From contig WBMV01004989.1 in assembly GCA_013396655.1 (NCBI GenBank), forward strand, positions 667,317 to 731,316: 64,000 nucleotides of DNA, in the 5' to 3' direction. Below are positions 37,291 through 48,550 of the stretch, piece after piece (within the stretch, counting starts at the first letter, position 1; the number at the start of each line of letters is the position of its first letter). Made by a program: the position numbers and the translations under genes. Below the pieces are notes generated by a model, which was not told the origin of the DNA, searched no databases, and worked only from the letters and a program-made list of their open reading frames with translations. The DNA is from Campylorhamphus procurvoides (taxonomy: Eukaryota > Chordata > Aves > Passeriformes > Dendrocolaptidae).

Positions 37291-40200
37291 AGTGAAAAAT
37301 CCATACTCTTTGAACCAAGCTCTCAAACAACCTAAAGCCAAATTTCCTAGACTGAGACTCTAATTTTGCACACACAAATACAGTAACTAGGCATGAAACT
37401 GGTCATGTACTGAAAAGTTCTCATAGTGTGTTATTTGGTCTAGATCGGGAGGTAAATCAGGGAGCTGTTGCGTGGTTTTACATCCACTATATATTTGGAG
37501 GGTGGGAAGAGTAGTTTGGGCTGTCCAGATCACAGCTGAACAATGGATCTGAAATAGGGCTGTTTCTAGTATGTATGTGGAGAACAAAATATGACATAAC
37601 GATATTTCTCCCTGTCAGTTTGTGGGCAGTTAAGAAAAGTGCTTGGTTTGGGTTGACGAGCCATATGTGATAAATGGTGCATAGTTTTGTAGGACAGTAT
37701 TTTCTCAGCCAGAGGTGAAGGGTGTCTTATTTTAGAAATGAAGTGGAATGATTTGTTTTGCAGAATGGTGGTCTCATGCCAAGGACTGTGGGAGGAGTTG
37801 TGAAATTTCACATACATATATCCACCATAATGATGTCAACTACTTTTTAACATTATTCGCATTATTTGGCAATAACCAAATTATTGGAATGGAGACCACA
37901 CTGAGGTCTACATTTCTTCCTGTTCAGCACAAAGACATAATGAAATTGGGTTCTTTGCTTACTGGAAACAGCTATTGTAGCATCTTTGCTGCTGACTCAA
38001 TATATTACAAATATATTACCAGGAAAAGGTCCATATAACTGCAGTTGCCAACTACACACTAACATATATAGCTTAATTTATATCTCCTTTGGCACTGGTA
38101 CTCATGACTTACACAATGCATGTGAGGGAGGCCCATCAGAAGGCTCTTAAACTATTTTAGAATACTAATCAGCCCCAACACACTACAGCTTTTATGCTGT
38201 TTACAGTAGGCTACAAAGGCAGAAGCAAGCTGCAAGTGCAAACCTCAGCCACTGCAGCAGTCCTTAGTCCTGTACTATTACTGGCACCCAGCAAATGCAG
38301 TTCTAAGGGAATTACACCCTTGTTAATCATCAATGATATGACTACACAAATCCTTAAAATAATAGCTATTAGTAAAAATTAATTTCTACCACATCAGCTA
38401 CTACATCTCTCCAAGACCTCATTTTTCTAACTCAGCAAGCATCAGTCAGAAAACCCTTGGTGATCTCAGCATATTCAGAAGTGCTTGAGCTGTGCAGGTC
38501 ACAGAGCATGTCCACTACATTCCAGCCTCTGGCTGTGCTGGAGTGGAGGTACAAGGCTAGGATAATAACCTGTCAGCTTTGAAACTGAGAAGAACAATCA
38601 ACATAGAAGGACACTGCTATATAAGAACAACTGAGAGGCAGAGCGCATCAAATCTCTGTATTGGGGTGGCATTTAAATGATCAGTCACCGACAACACAAC
38701 TCAAATAAAGAGCAGCACAATAGTGCAATGCAAAACTGCCAAACAAAAAGAAAAAACCCAAAAGCAAAAAAACCAACCAAACAAAAAAGTTATTTACAAA
38801 CAAAGGTAATTTTTGTTATGCAGTGTAATATGCCCATTTTAAGGATAACATCCTGTCTGCAGGCTCCTAATTAAAAGCTCTATTTCTTTGGCCCTGGACA
38901 AAGTAAAATGAAGTTTAGCATGGTAACTTTTTGCTTTAAACTGAGCAATGAAAGCTTGATCCCTTGACATAAATGACAAAATCCTCCAGGCTTTTGCAGC
39001 TTGGTGGAAACGGCCAAATCTGCATTCAACTTGTTTTTCACATTTCCATCATTGTGCAGAATGAAGCCTTGCAGAGCCCAAGGGACATGTGTTTAGCTGC
39101 CACTCTGCAGCGCTTGTAGCATTTTAACTTCAAGCCTCTGGGAAAAAGCTGCATACCTATTACTATGGCTTTGGAGTTTAAATTGTTAGTTGATGTGTCC
39201 TGTTTATCAAATCCTAAAAGCAGTTTGTGCCTGAAAAATAGACCAGGCCCTGAAAGCAGAGAGGAGGGTTGGCTAGGGTTTTTTTTAAATAAAAGCCTAG
39301 AGAAGTGGCAGTCAAAAGTAAGTAATCAAGTATTTGTCCCTCTTGTCTGCCTCTGAGTTATTTTGCACTTAAATTGACTCATTGCTGACACTCTAAGTTT
39401 TCCAAGGTACACCTATCTGACCTTCTGTGTGAAATATTCTTATGAGAGTAAAAAGGAGACAGGCTGATCCATTCTTCTTTCAGTGAGATTTGTATTTGCA
39501 TGTTTGGTCAATGGAAAAAACCACCAAACCAAACCAACAAAAACCCACATCTAAAACCCCTTTCCACACTCTCATATAAATCTCGTTATACATAATCAAA
39601 CAGGATCAGCATTTTGCAAGTAGAGAGTCATTTCACTTTCCTCTACAGCTAATGACAAGGAAATACATATAATTCCATAGATCTCTCTATATAAAATTAA
39701 TATATAAAACTGTATTTAATTTTATATATTTTTGGAGACAACTGTGTTTCTGTAGGCTAGAATGGGCGTGTTGTTGATTTTCATTACTATATATGATCTC
39801 CCATCTGTTTATTGTACACGTTGTAAAAGAAATAGTAGCTGACTTATAGTGCAAAGATAGTCAATATACTTTTTAACTCCAAAGCACAGCCTTCATAACT
39901 GAAAGGATTAACTTTTTTCAGATAGTTTAAAAAACTCCTTCTTAAAAAGAAGTCTATTGTTACGAATGAGTTTATGTTGGCCAGCTAGACTGCTATCTGG
40001 GGAACAAATGTTTCCTTGTGAGCATGAGACAACTTGCAACTTTTATTATAGTGTTTCAAATAATGGAAAGTAATAGTGAAATTGCTGCAAGTGTTATGCA
40101 ATATGTATTCCCCTCGCTGCTCCTTCACTGGTGCCAAAAGCATGTCACTCAGGTAATTTGTTTTAGACCCTTAACAAGACTTAGAAGCAATTATTATGAA

Positions 40201-41053
40201 ACACTGACACAACAGATCTCACCAACAATTGAAGTTTGACAGCTTGTGAGAAAAGTCTCATGTTTATGTCATTGGAGAGGTGATCCTTGTATGACCTCCT
40301 TTTTCACTGCTGTGAATGATAAACTATCACTTTCCAGTGGTTCGCTATAGCTGAAGGCCCAGTGTAAAGGAAAAAATTTCCTTGTAAAGGAAATTTTCAG
40401 CTGGTTCTCTGAATCAAATAAAGCTGGAAACTCCTTTGGTCTCTTTAACTGATCTAGTATAGGCTTTATGATATGCTCTGACTGAGTAAGGAGTAAAAAA
40501 CCTAAATATATCCACACTGTGCACTTTGTAAAGGACTGTAGAACAAACATGAATCATGATATATGTGCAGAGCTAATGCACATACGCTTTTTGATTGAAA
40601 ATAACTTCACATCTGCTTTTCTAAGTAAACTGAAACAACCTGCATGAGAGAGGGCGAAAAAGGACATGTTAGTGTCTATCACAATGTATTTATTTGCCTT
40701 CTTTCAGAGTAGAGGTTGGAGGGATTATTTACTGCTTTACATTCATTATAGCATCTGCAAGTACCCAAATCACCTATTCTTAATTCACATTTCAGAGAAA
40801 AGTGGAAGATGATGTGGTAGGCAGGACTACATACTCATGCTGCAAGTGTTCCTCAAAACTCATCCGAATAAGTCAGAACTGATGTGGAACAGTGGAATAG
40901 AGATACTCTTCAGGCAGTAAGTTTAAAGTTCCCCGTGCTCCTGCACTTAGTTTGAGCAACACAAGACAAAAACTGTTAACAGATATGCAACAGTGAACCT
41001 GTGAAGATGAAGAAACCCAGTGTCTTGTAAATCTGAGGTTTTTTTACTGTACC
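37291..41053. other. AT-rich non-coding DNA, no gene recognised
   Basis: No exon or named repeat was recognised. A low-complexity A-rich tract lies at about 38740-38800. A perfect 13-bp inverted repeat with a 15-base loop is at 39688-39728 (listed separately). The remainder is unique AT-rich sequence. Confidence 0.55.
39688..39728. repeat. AT-rich inverted repeat (13-bp arms, 15-base loop)
   Basis: TATATAAAATTAA at 39688-39700 is the exact reverse complement of TTAATTTTATATA at 39716-39728. It could extrude as a cruciform or mark the ends of a very small element. In such AT-rich DNA it may also be chance. Confidence 0.6.
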
Positions 41054-41370
41054 GTAACATGAGGTTTTTTGCTGAGTTCCCCTTTTTTCCCAGACCCCTG
41101 GAAAGAAACCCCTTACCTTCCTAATCAGTATGCAAGCCTCGGCCAGGCCGTGTGAAACCCTTTCCTGATTGGTCTTTGTTATCCCTCCCCTTGAATCCTA
41201 TTGGCTGTGAAGCCTATAAAAGACCTGGCCAGGTGAATAAACTTCCTTCTGCTTTCCGGTCTTCCCTGCGTGGGTGTGTGTCTCTGCTAGGACCTCTGGG
41301 GGCAACGTGGCCGAGACCACGTGGCCCCGAGGAGGGGACGAGAAAGGGGGAGCGAACCCCACAACCGTTG
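41054..41370 (+). mobile_element. solo LTR, avian endogenous retrovirus (ends approximate)
   Basis: The plus strand shows a compact retroviral promoter: two CCAAT-type boxes (GATTGGT near 41167 and TATTGGCT near 41199), a TATAAA box at 41215-41220 and an AATAAA signal at 41236-41241. A GC-rich U5 follows, containing CACGTG and GGGGGCAACGTGG. The likely start is TGTACCGTAACATG near 41054 and the likely end is ACCCCACA near 41370, but neither end nor the target duplication is certain. ACTGTAC occurs on both sides (near 41052 and 41384) and might reflect the duplication. No internal viral genes are present. Confidence 0.75.
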
Positions 41371-44223
41371 CAAAAAACTGTACTTGTTTCTTTGCTGGTA
41401 AGGTAGCTTTCTTACTGAAGATAATTTTCTAATAAAACTCCAATCACCCACCAAACCCACAAATCAACACCACACCCCCCAAAACAAACAAACAACCCCC
41501 TAACTTTCTGACAATTTTATTTATTTGTATACTCACATCTTAGTTTCTTGATGGAGGCCATACAAAAGCTGCATATACAGCTTCCAAAGCGTAAAGTTTG
41601 GCTCCATGTCATCCTTTATGCTGCACCCAATGTGAACCTCATGAGACATTCTCTTCTACCTAAGATCAAGTTACACATTGGCCAAACTATTAGACTTCCT
41701 AAAAGAATACTTTATCTTACAGCTTTGATCACTTTGTACTTAAGCATATGCAGATAGAACAGTGTACTTCTTTGCTTAATGATTCTAAAAAGAGTAAGAC
41801 TTCCTACACATTTGTTCTAGGTTACAAAGTGATTTACAAGACTTCAGAGTCAGATCTCTCTTCATTTGTGCATTCTGACCCTTTATTTTCATTTCTTGCA
41901 CAATAGCAGAAAAACTCTAGACTATAAAACTCTTCTGCTTCAATTAGTATATTATGCAGCTGATAATTTATCATGGGTGTTGCTTAAATGACGGTTTCAC
42001 AACATCAGTCTAATTCATGTTCAGCAGCTTTAATAATGGCTTCTAATTTTAAACAAAAAGATTTTTTTTCACCCAGATTTTTCTCCCTTTTACTGAAAGG
42101 AGAACATGGCAAGAACTTGTTCCTTCCTTTCTATTTCCAGAAAGGAGAAGTGAGGTCATCATTAAGAGTATTGAATCTAAATATTTCTGAATCTTAGATA
42201 CTCAAAGATGTATTTTTGTCTCTCATACCCACATGCCCTTTTAGCATACAATAACAGTCACATTTAACTACACAGGAAATCAAAATATGAACACCAGGGC
42301 ACCAGTTATAACATGATAAAACCTATCTTTATCCAGATTTTTTAACACTATTTATTTTTCCTTCTGTTTAGGTTTGCAGATTAGAACACAGTTTAATTTC
42401 AATCTTCAGAGAAACCAGTTGTGGTTATATCTAGGACCTTTCAGTAGTACTATATAAGCAGAAATAAATTAATAAGTAAATAAATAATGATGAATGGCCA
42501 TATCTTTTTTCTAAATATTTGCTGCAGCTAGTTGCAGAGGACAGAACTTTAACTTGGATATGTATAATGAGAAAAGGTTAATATATCAATTGTATAAAAG
42601 TTGCAGCTGGTAAGTAAGGTTAAGAATTCTGTGATTACAGCATGCTCAACTGAATTTCACCACATCCTTAAAATGTGTTTAACATGAGTTAGATTACATC
42701 TCAGCTCCGAGGAAACCCAACGAACACATCATTCTCAGTTCCGTCTCTGCCAGACCTGCAGGAGGGCTTGGCTTGCAGCATAGCCAGATAGTGTTTGGAC
42801 TCTAGGAGGTGGGATGGAGCTGGGAAGTGAAGCACTTCATGTATGTTTCAGAAATCCACTGGCATCCTCTGATCTTGCTGTGACACCTGGACATTCAGTC
42901 ATGGAGCAGGCTTTAAATCAAATTGTAATTTTGTGATACATATTTCTTGGAACAATATGGTTACAATGTGCTTAATGCAAGCACTCTTGTTCACCCTGGA
43001 GAACTAAGCACACAATGCTGACTACACACCCCACACTCTGACACAAGTCTCACTAAATTTTGAGCCATCTGCTAACCAGAGAGGCCTGAATTTTGGAGTT
43101 ACTTTCTGTTTCTCCTTTTGCTTATATTTATGTCTATGCAAAGCCCTGCTAATTGTATCAGAGAAGAAAGGATAAAAGCAACAAACTCAGCTTGAGTTAT
43201 GAAGGTTATCTAACAATCTGGGAAGTAATAGTGTGTGCCTGCTGCATCAGGAAGTTTCCAAGACTGACCTCCCAAGACTTTTTCCAAGACTTTCCCAGAG
43301 CTGACAGAACATTGGTGCAAAATATTGTAATTTTCACACAAATACATATTGTACTTTAGTAACAGCCAAGCACACTTCAGTGGCATGTTGAAAAACTAAA
43401 ACCAGTGTCAGGAATATAAATACCTGGCCCTTTGACTATTTTAGATATTTAAGATACTAATGAAATTTCACCAGTGAATTCGTTGTTGAGAATGCAGCCT
43501 TCTATTAACCTGCAGTCTTGACTCTCTTATGACTATAGTTAATAATCTCAAAGATCCTTCTTCAGTCTCTGAAAAAAGCTTCAAACACCATTTCTAGGAT
43601 GTCCCAAACAATAATGGAATACAGATCCATAAGTATGTTGCTAAATATGACTGAACATAATGATTCTTTAGTTGCATGTAACTAGAAAATTCAAATCTAC
43701 AAATCCATACAGGCGTGATCCCTCTACATTTCTGCTGACACTCCGTGACAAATCTCTAATCAGTGCCCGTCCATACATCTTCTCCCCTCCTCCCATTATT
43801 ATTTATTTTATTTATTGCCATTGAAATTTACTGGATATCTCAAGGATATGGGGTGTTTAATGTCTTGCTCATTACTGCAAAACAAATGCAGGTTTGTGTG
43901 AATCACTGTCATTAGCAGAAACCAGAGCACTCCTAATTGCAAACAATTACTCAACAAGTGTTGCTCTTCCCCAAGAAACCTATTAAGTGCTCACAGTGGA
44001 GCACCTGGCAGTCTTCTGAGACTTCAGTTTCTTACGCAAATGCAGACATTGCCAGGAAATTTCGTGACTTTTATCCAGTTATTTTAGGCAGGTACATAGG
44101 GTTCATTTAAGTCTCTAGTAAGAATGTCCACAAATGACACAACTTGTCAGACTTACCTGCATTCTCATCCCACTTATCCCAACTGCTTTTAGGATATTTG
44201 GCTGGGAGAAGAGGGGTTATTTT
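41371..44223. other. AT-rich non-coding DNA, no gene recognised
   Basis: A low-complexity C/A-rich stretch (CACCACACCCCCCAAAACAAACAA type) lies at about 41445-41505, next to the LTR. A TAAATAAATAAT run is near 42465. Beyond that the sequence is unique and AT-rich, without recognised exons. Confidence 0.5.
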
Positions 44224-44383
44224 GTTTTCTTTATTTTTGGGTGTTTTGTGGGACTGGGGTGGGGAGTGGGGGGAGTGAAGGGGTGGGAGGTTGCTTTTGT
44301 TTGTTGTTTCTCATTTTGGGTATTTTGTTTGTTTGTGTGGGGTTTTGTTTATTTGAGTTTGTTTTTAAAAACAAAAAAAAACA
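44224..44383 (+). repeat. G/T-rich low-complexity tract with G-quadruplex potential
   Basis: A G/T-dominated stretch contains GGGGTGGGGAGTGGGGGGAG followed by GAAGGGGTGGGAGG (about 44256-44291), enough closely spaced G-runs for a quadruplex on the plus strand. It continues as GTTTGTTT-type units and ends in an A-rich run. It borders the CR1 insertion downstream. Confidence 0.75.
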
Positions 44384-44490
44384 AACTACCTTCTGGCTCC
44401 AAAGATCTCTCTCCAGAAGCGATTCATATTGACATATCCTAGCCATGATGCCCTATGGACTGACAAAGAAAGCATCTTGGTCTTCCAGGG

Positions 44491-44808
44491 ACATTACAGA
44501 ATAACAGAATATGCTGAGTTGGAAGATGCCCACATGGATCCTGGAGTCCAACTCCTGGCCCTGCACAGGACTACCCCCAAGAGTTATACCATGTGCCTGA
44601 GAGCATCATTCAAATACTTCTTGAACTCTGTCAGGCTCGGTGCTGTGACCATTTCCCTGAGGAGTCTGTTCCCAAACACCCTCTGGATGAAGAACCTTTT
44701 TCTAACATCCAACCTAAACCTCCCCTGACACGACTTCAGGCCATTCCTTTGGGTCCTGTCACCAGTCACCACAAAGACTAGATCCGTGTCTGCCCCTCTT
44801 TTTCTGCC
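44491..44808 (-). mobile_element. CR1 LINE, 3' end, 5'-truncated
   Basis: On the plus strand it reads ACAGAATAACAGAATATGCT, then GAGTTGGAAGATGCCCACAT, then GTCCAACTCCTGGCCCTGCA. This is the reverse complement of a well-known bird CR1 3' region, with the 3' terminus at the low-coordinate end. It continues through AACCTTTTTCTAACATCCAA and CCTAAACCTCCCCTGACAC before stopping at about 44808. Only the untranslated region and the very end of the ORF region are present, the usual result of incomplete reverse transcription. It is modestly diverged and the youngest-looking CR1 here. Confidence 0.93.
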
Positions 44809-46969
44809 GATGAATCACATATCACTAACTGAACTGAATCAGTTTAGGTTCCTGTGCAATTTATGATTGCCTCCTTGATCCTAGGTATTTCACATCTGGA
44901 AAATGGCATCATAGTATCACATCTGAAAAACAAAAAGTTGTTTTTTCTATTTTTGTATTCACCTAAGGATATAAATCAGAATTCCAGACTTTCAGCCTCA
45001 AGGTTACAGCAAGAGTTGTATTGTTCTTTTGCAGTACCTAAACCAGGTGCTGGACACAGCAAAACTTCTGACACTTAGGAGTTAATATAGCTAGTGTGCG
45101 TATATGTGTGTGTGCATGCACTAATTATAGATCACAGCATGCACTAGGATGCTAAGGAAGTTCAAAGAGAATATTAGATCCCTGACTCCAGCAGATGCAC
45201 AGCTCTGGGGTATAAGAAAAAATGTGTGAGCAAATCACACAAGCTTCCTGAGCAGCCAGAAACAAACCTAGAACCCTGCAGGCTATTGTTGGATTTGTAA
45301 AATTGACAATAGCCCCTGCAACTTATAATTTAGTCTTGTTTTTCATTACTATTAGGATTATTGTTTCATTTTACTGAGCTCATGAAAATGTAAGTGGAGA
45401 AGAATGCAGGGATTCTATGCCAGTATTTATGCTATAAAATATTAACCTGTTGACAGCTTGCATTAAAATGGATTCATTTTTAGAGAGAGCATAATAGTTC
45501 TATCATCTTTATGTAACCATTAAACACTATTCTGAAGTGCCTTGAAACTGCTCCTTCAGTTCTGCACTTCTAAGCTCAGTTTATACAATATTTAGAATAC
45601 ATTTAACACACACAACCCTTGATGTTTGAAGACAACCAGATCAGGCCACGGAGCTGGTGGCTGCGATGTTGCCTTACAGCTGTTAGGGCAGAGCAGGGCA
45701 GGGCAGTTAAGGTTAGAAACGCAAAGTGAAGAGTTCTTTCATTCCTCTAATGTAAACCATAGATTTTAAGACCAAAAGCAATTATTTTGCTGTACCATCC
45801 AGTTCTCTTTAAGAACTTCACACAGTCAGTAATAGGACAGAGCTTCGTTCCCCAGCAGGGAGTCCATTATCAGTCGAGAAAACTAGCCTCCTGACTAATA
45901 AAAAATCTGCCTTTCATCTTGTTTTCATTGTATGCAGCACAATAGCTTGGAGAAAAACATCTTCCAGAAAGACATCGAGTCCTGAACTGAAGACAACATG
46001 AGAAGGAAAAGCCACTACTTTACACCAGTAATCTGTTTCAAGGGCTTCTCAGACCTACTGTGAAATTGTACTCTTGATTTCTCAGATGACTCTGCCTTGC
46101 CTCAGCCTTCAGCCATTGGTTCTAATTACGCCTCTCTCTGCTAGATTAAAGAGCCTTTAGTATCCCACACTATTTCTCTTGACATGACTCTTACAGTGAG
46201 ATCAAATCACCTCTGACATTCTTAATACAATAAGCAGAGTGATCTTTAAGTTTCTTGCAGTAAAATGCCTCCTCCTGGGCCTCAAATAATTGCTGTGGGT
46301 CCTCTCTCCAATTCTGGGCTCCCTTTAAGATGTGAATATTAAAACTGAGTCCATGGTTACACTTACATATTTGTTTACTACTTCCATGTTAACATATTCA
46401 AGGAGCATACTCTCCTTTTTTTGCCTCAGTTTTGCCATTCAAACACTCGCTGTCTGGATCGGTTGCTTCTCAGGATGCAACTCCTGAGACGTTGCACCTG
46501 CACACTGTGCTCCTTGACGTGTGATTCTGTATTTCACTGAAATATGGTCACCTGCCACCCCCCATGAACAAATCCTTTTCATTCATGCATCAAGATTTAG
46601 CACTGTTAAACTCTCTGTTAACACCCACCTGACTTTTTCAACTGCAGTTCTGTAGGTACTTTCAGATCAAAGTCTTGAGTCTAGACCTGGAATCTTTTCT
46701 AGACACAACTCGGTCAACAACAAACTCCCACTGACATTTTTAGACTTTTGAAATCTGTGTAAGCTATATCCATGTTGCACAAATCAGGGAGGAGAACTGC
46801 TAAAATATGACATGCCCATATACTACAGCACAGCACCAAGCAGACATCTGGTTATTGCATATGTCCTGTGATGGCTCCTAGTCATCACTACCACATGTGC
46901 TACTCTCCTGAGTAGCACACACAACACTCTTCATTTGCCCATGTAAGAACTTCACTGAAGCTGCCTGTT
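44809..46969. other. non-coding DNA, no gene recognised
   Basis: This is unique sequence with no recognised exon or repeat. A short GT-alternating stretch is at about 45098-45118, and a GGGCAGAGCAGGGCAGGGCA run is near 45686-45705. Confidence 0.5.
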
Positions 46970-46970
46970 C

Positions 46971-48550
46971 TCACTGAATCGCAGAACCTTTGAGATTTGA
47001 AACAACTTCTGGAGATCATCTAGTTCACCACCATTGCTCAAAGCAACTAAAACAGGATACTGATCAGCTTAATTTTTTTGTATCTCCAAGGACAGAGACT
47101 CCAGGACCTCTCTAGGCAATGTGGTCAAGTGAATAATCACCTTTACAGTAACTGTTTTTTAATTATTATGTTTAAGTAGAATTTACTGTGCTTCAGTTTG
47201 TGCCTATCACTTCTCAACCTTTTAGTGGATATCACGGAGAAGAGTCTGTCTCCATTTTCTTTACTCCTTACGCTCCTTAGCCTCCCCTTCTCTAGCCTGA
47301 GCGATCCCAGCTCACTTAGCTTCTCCTGTGTCAGAGGCTCCAATCCCTTCAGCATCTTTATGACCCTTCACTGACCTTGCGCCTGCATGTCCAAGTCTCT
47401 CTTACACTGAGCATCCTAGACTTGGACACACAACTCCAGATGTGCTCTCAGCATGGCTAAGAAGAATCACCACCCCTGACCTGCTTGTGAAGCTCTAATG
47501 CCAGCTACTGCAGGCTGCCTTTGCCACAAGAGCACCTTGCTGTCTTACATTCCACTTGGTGTCCACCAGGAGCCCTGAGGCCTTTTTTGCAAAGCTGCTT
47601 TCAAGTTAGTCAAACCCCAGTCTGTTCATGTGGGTGTCTAGAGTTTCCTTCCCAGGGGCAGGGCTTAGCATTTTCCTTCATTCATCTCTGGAGATTCCCA
47701 TTAGCTCACTTCAACAATCTTGCAAGAACCCACGTAACAGCACTGCAGCCACCTGGTGCATCAATCACACCTCATGTGCAAATCAGCTGAGGGTGCACTC
47801 TATCCCATTATCCTGGTTATTAGTGACTATGAGGAACAGTACTGGCCCTAGTATCAACCTGTAGATTAAAGAACTAATGATGAAATACCAGCTGGGCTTC
47901 ATGTATGTGACCCCAACCCATCCACCTCTTACCCCCTGTCCTTTTATCTGTGATTTATCATGTTGTCATTGAGGAAGTCACCAGTGACAACATTGAAAGT
48001 CTAACAACCACTGCTGTCTGGCAAGTTAGTCATCTAATTACAGAAGGCTATGAGGTTCATGAACCCTGATTTCACTCCTAAAGCCATCCTGACTACTCTC
48101 AATCACATCTTGTCCTCTTATGCCCAGAAATAATGTCCACAATTATTTCTGCATCATGTTGCACACAATCAACAAGGCACATGTATAGTTCTCCACAACT
48201 TCCTTCTTCCTCTTCTTGAAGATAAGGATGATAATTTCTTTCTATTGTCAGGAGACTCCCCAGATGACTGCAACTTTTCAAAGATAGCAAGAGCAACCTC
48301 GTGATGACATCAGACAGCTCTCTCAGTGTTTGTGGATGTATCCTATTGGATCACATATTTTTGTTTCTGTCCAGTTTATTTATTGTTAATCCTTCCTGAA
48401 AGGTAAGGTTTCCTTTCTCCAGACTCTCCCCAATGACCTCAAGGATCTGGAATTCCTGAAGGCTAATTTTACCAATAAAGGAGTGAGGCAAAACTCATAT
48501 TGAGTACCTCAATCTTCTCCATGTCCTTTATTGACAAGATCACTGGAAGC
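46971..48550 (-). mobile_element. CR1 LINE, older copy, partial reverse transcriptase to 3' end
   Basis: The segment of about 1.6 kb can be followed along the reverse complement of CR1. The degenerate 3' end (TGAATCGCAGAACC) is at 46974, followed by the 3' untranslated region. The C-terminal ORF2 region follows (GTGTCCACCAGGAGCCCTGA; TTTTGCAAAGCTGCTTTCAA) and then reverse-transcriptase codons (GAGGGTGCACTCTATCCCAT; CAGAAGGCTATGAGGTTCAT). The 5' side ends near CTCCATGTCCTTTATTGACA (about 48515-48535). Many indels and stops break the frame. It is clearly older than the copy at 44.5 kb and incapable of coding. Confidence 0.88.

Noticed and set aside
41152..41406. 84-codon plus frame
   Set aside because: It lies inside the LTR promoter/leader region, and its translation has no viral or host domain.
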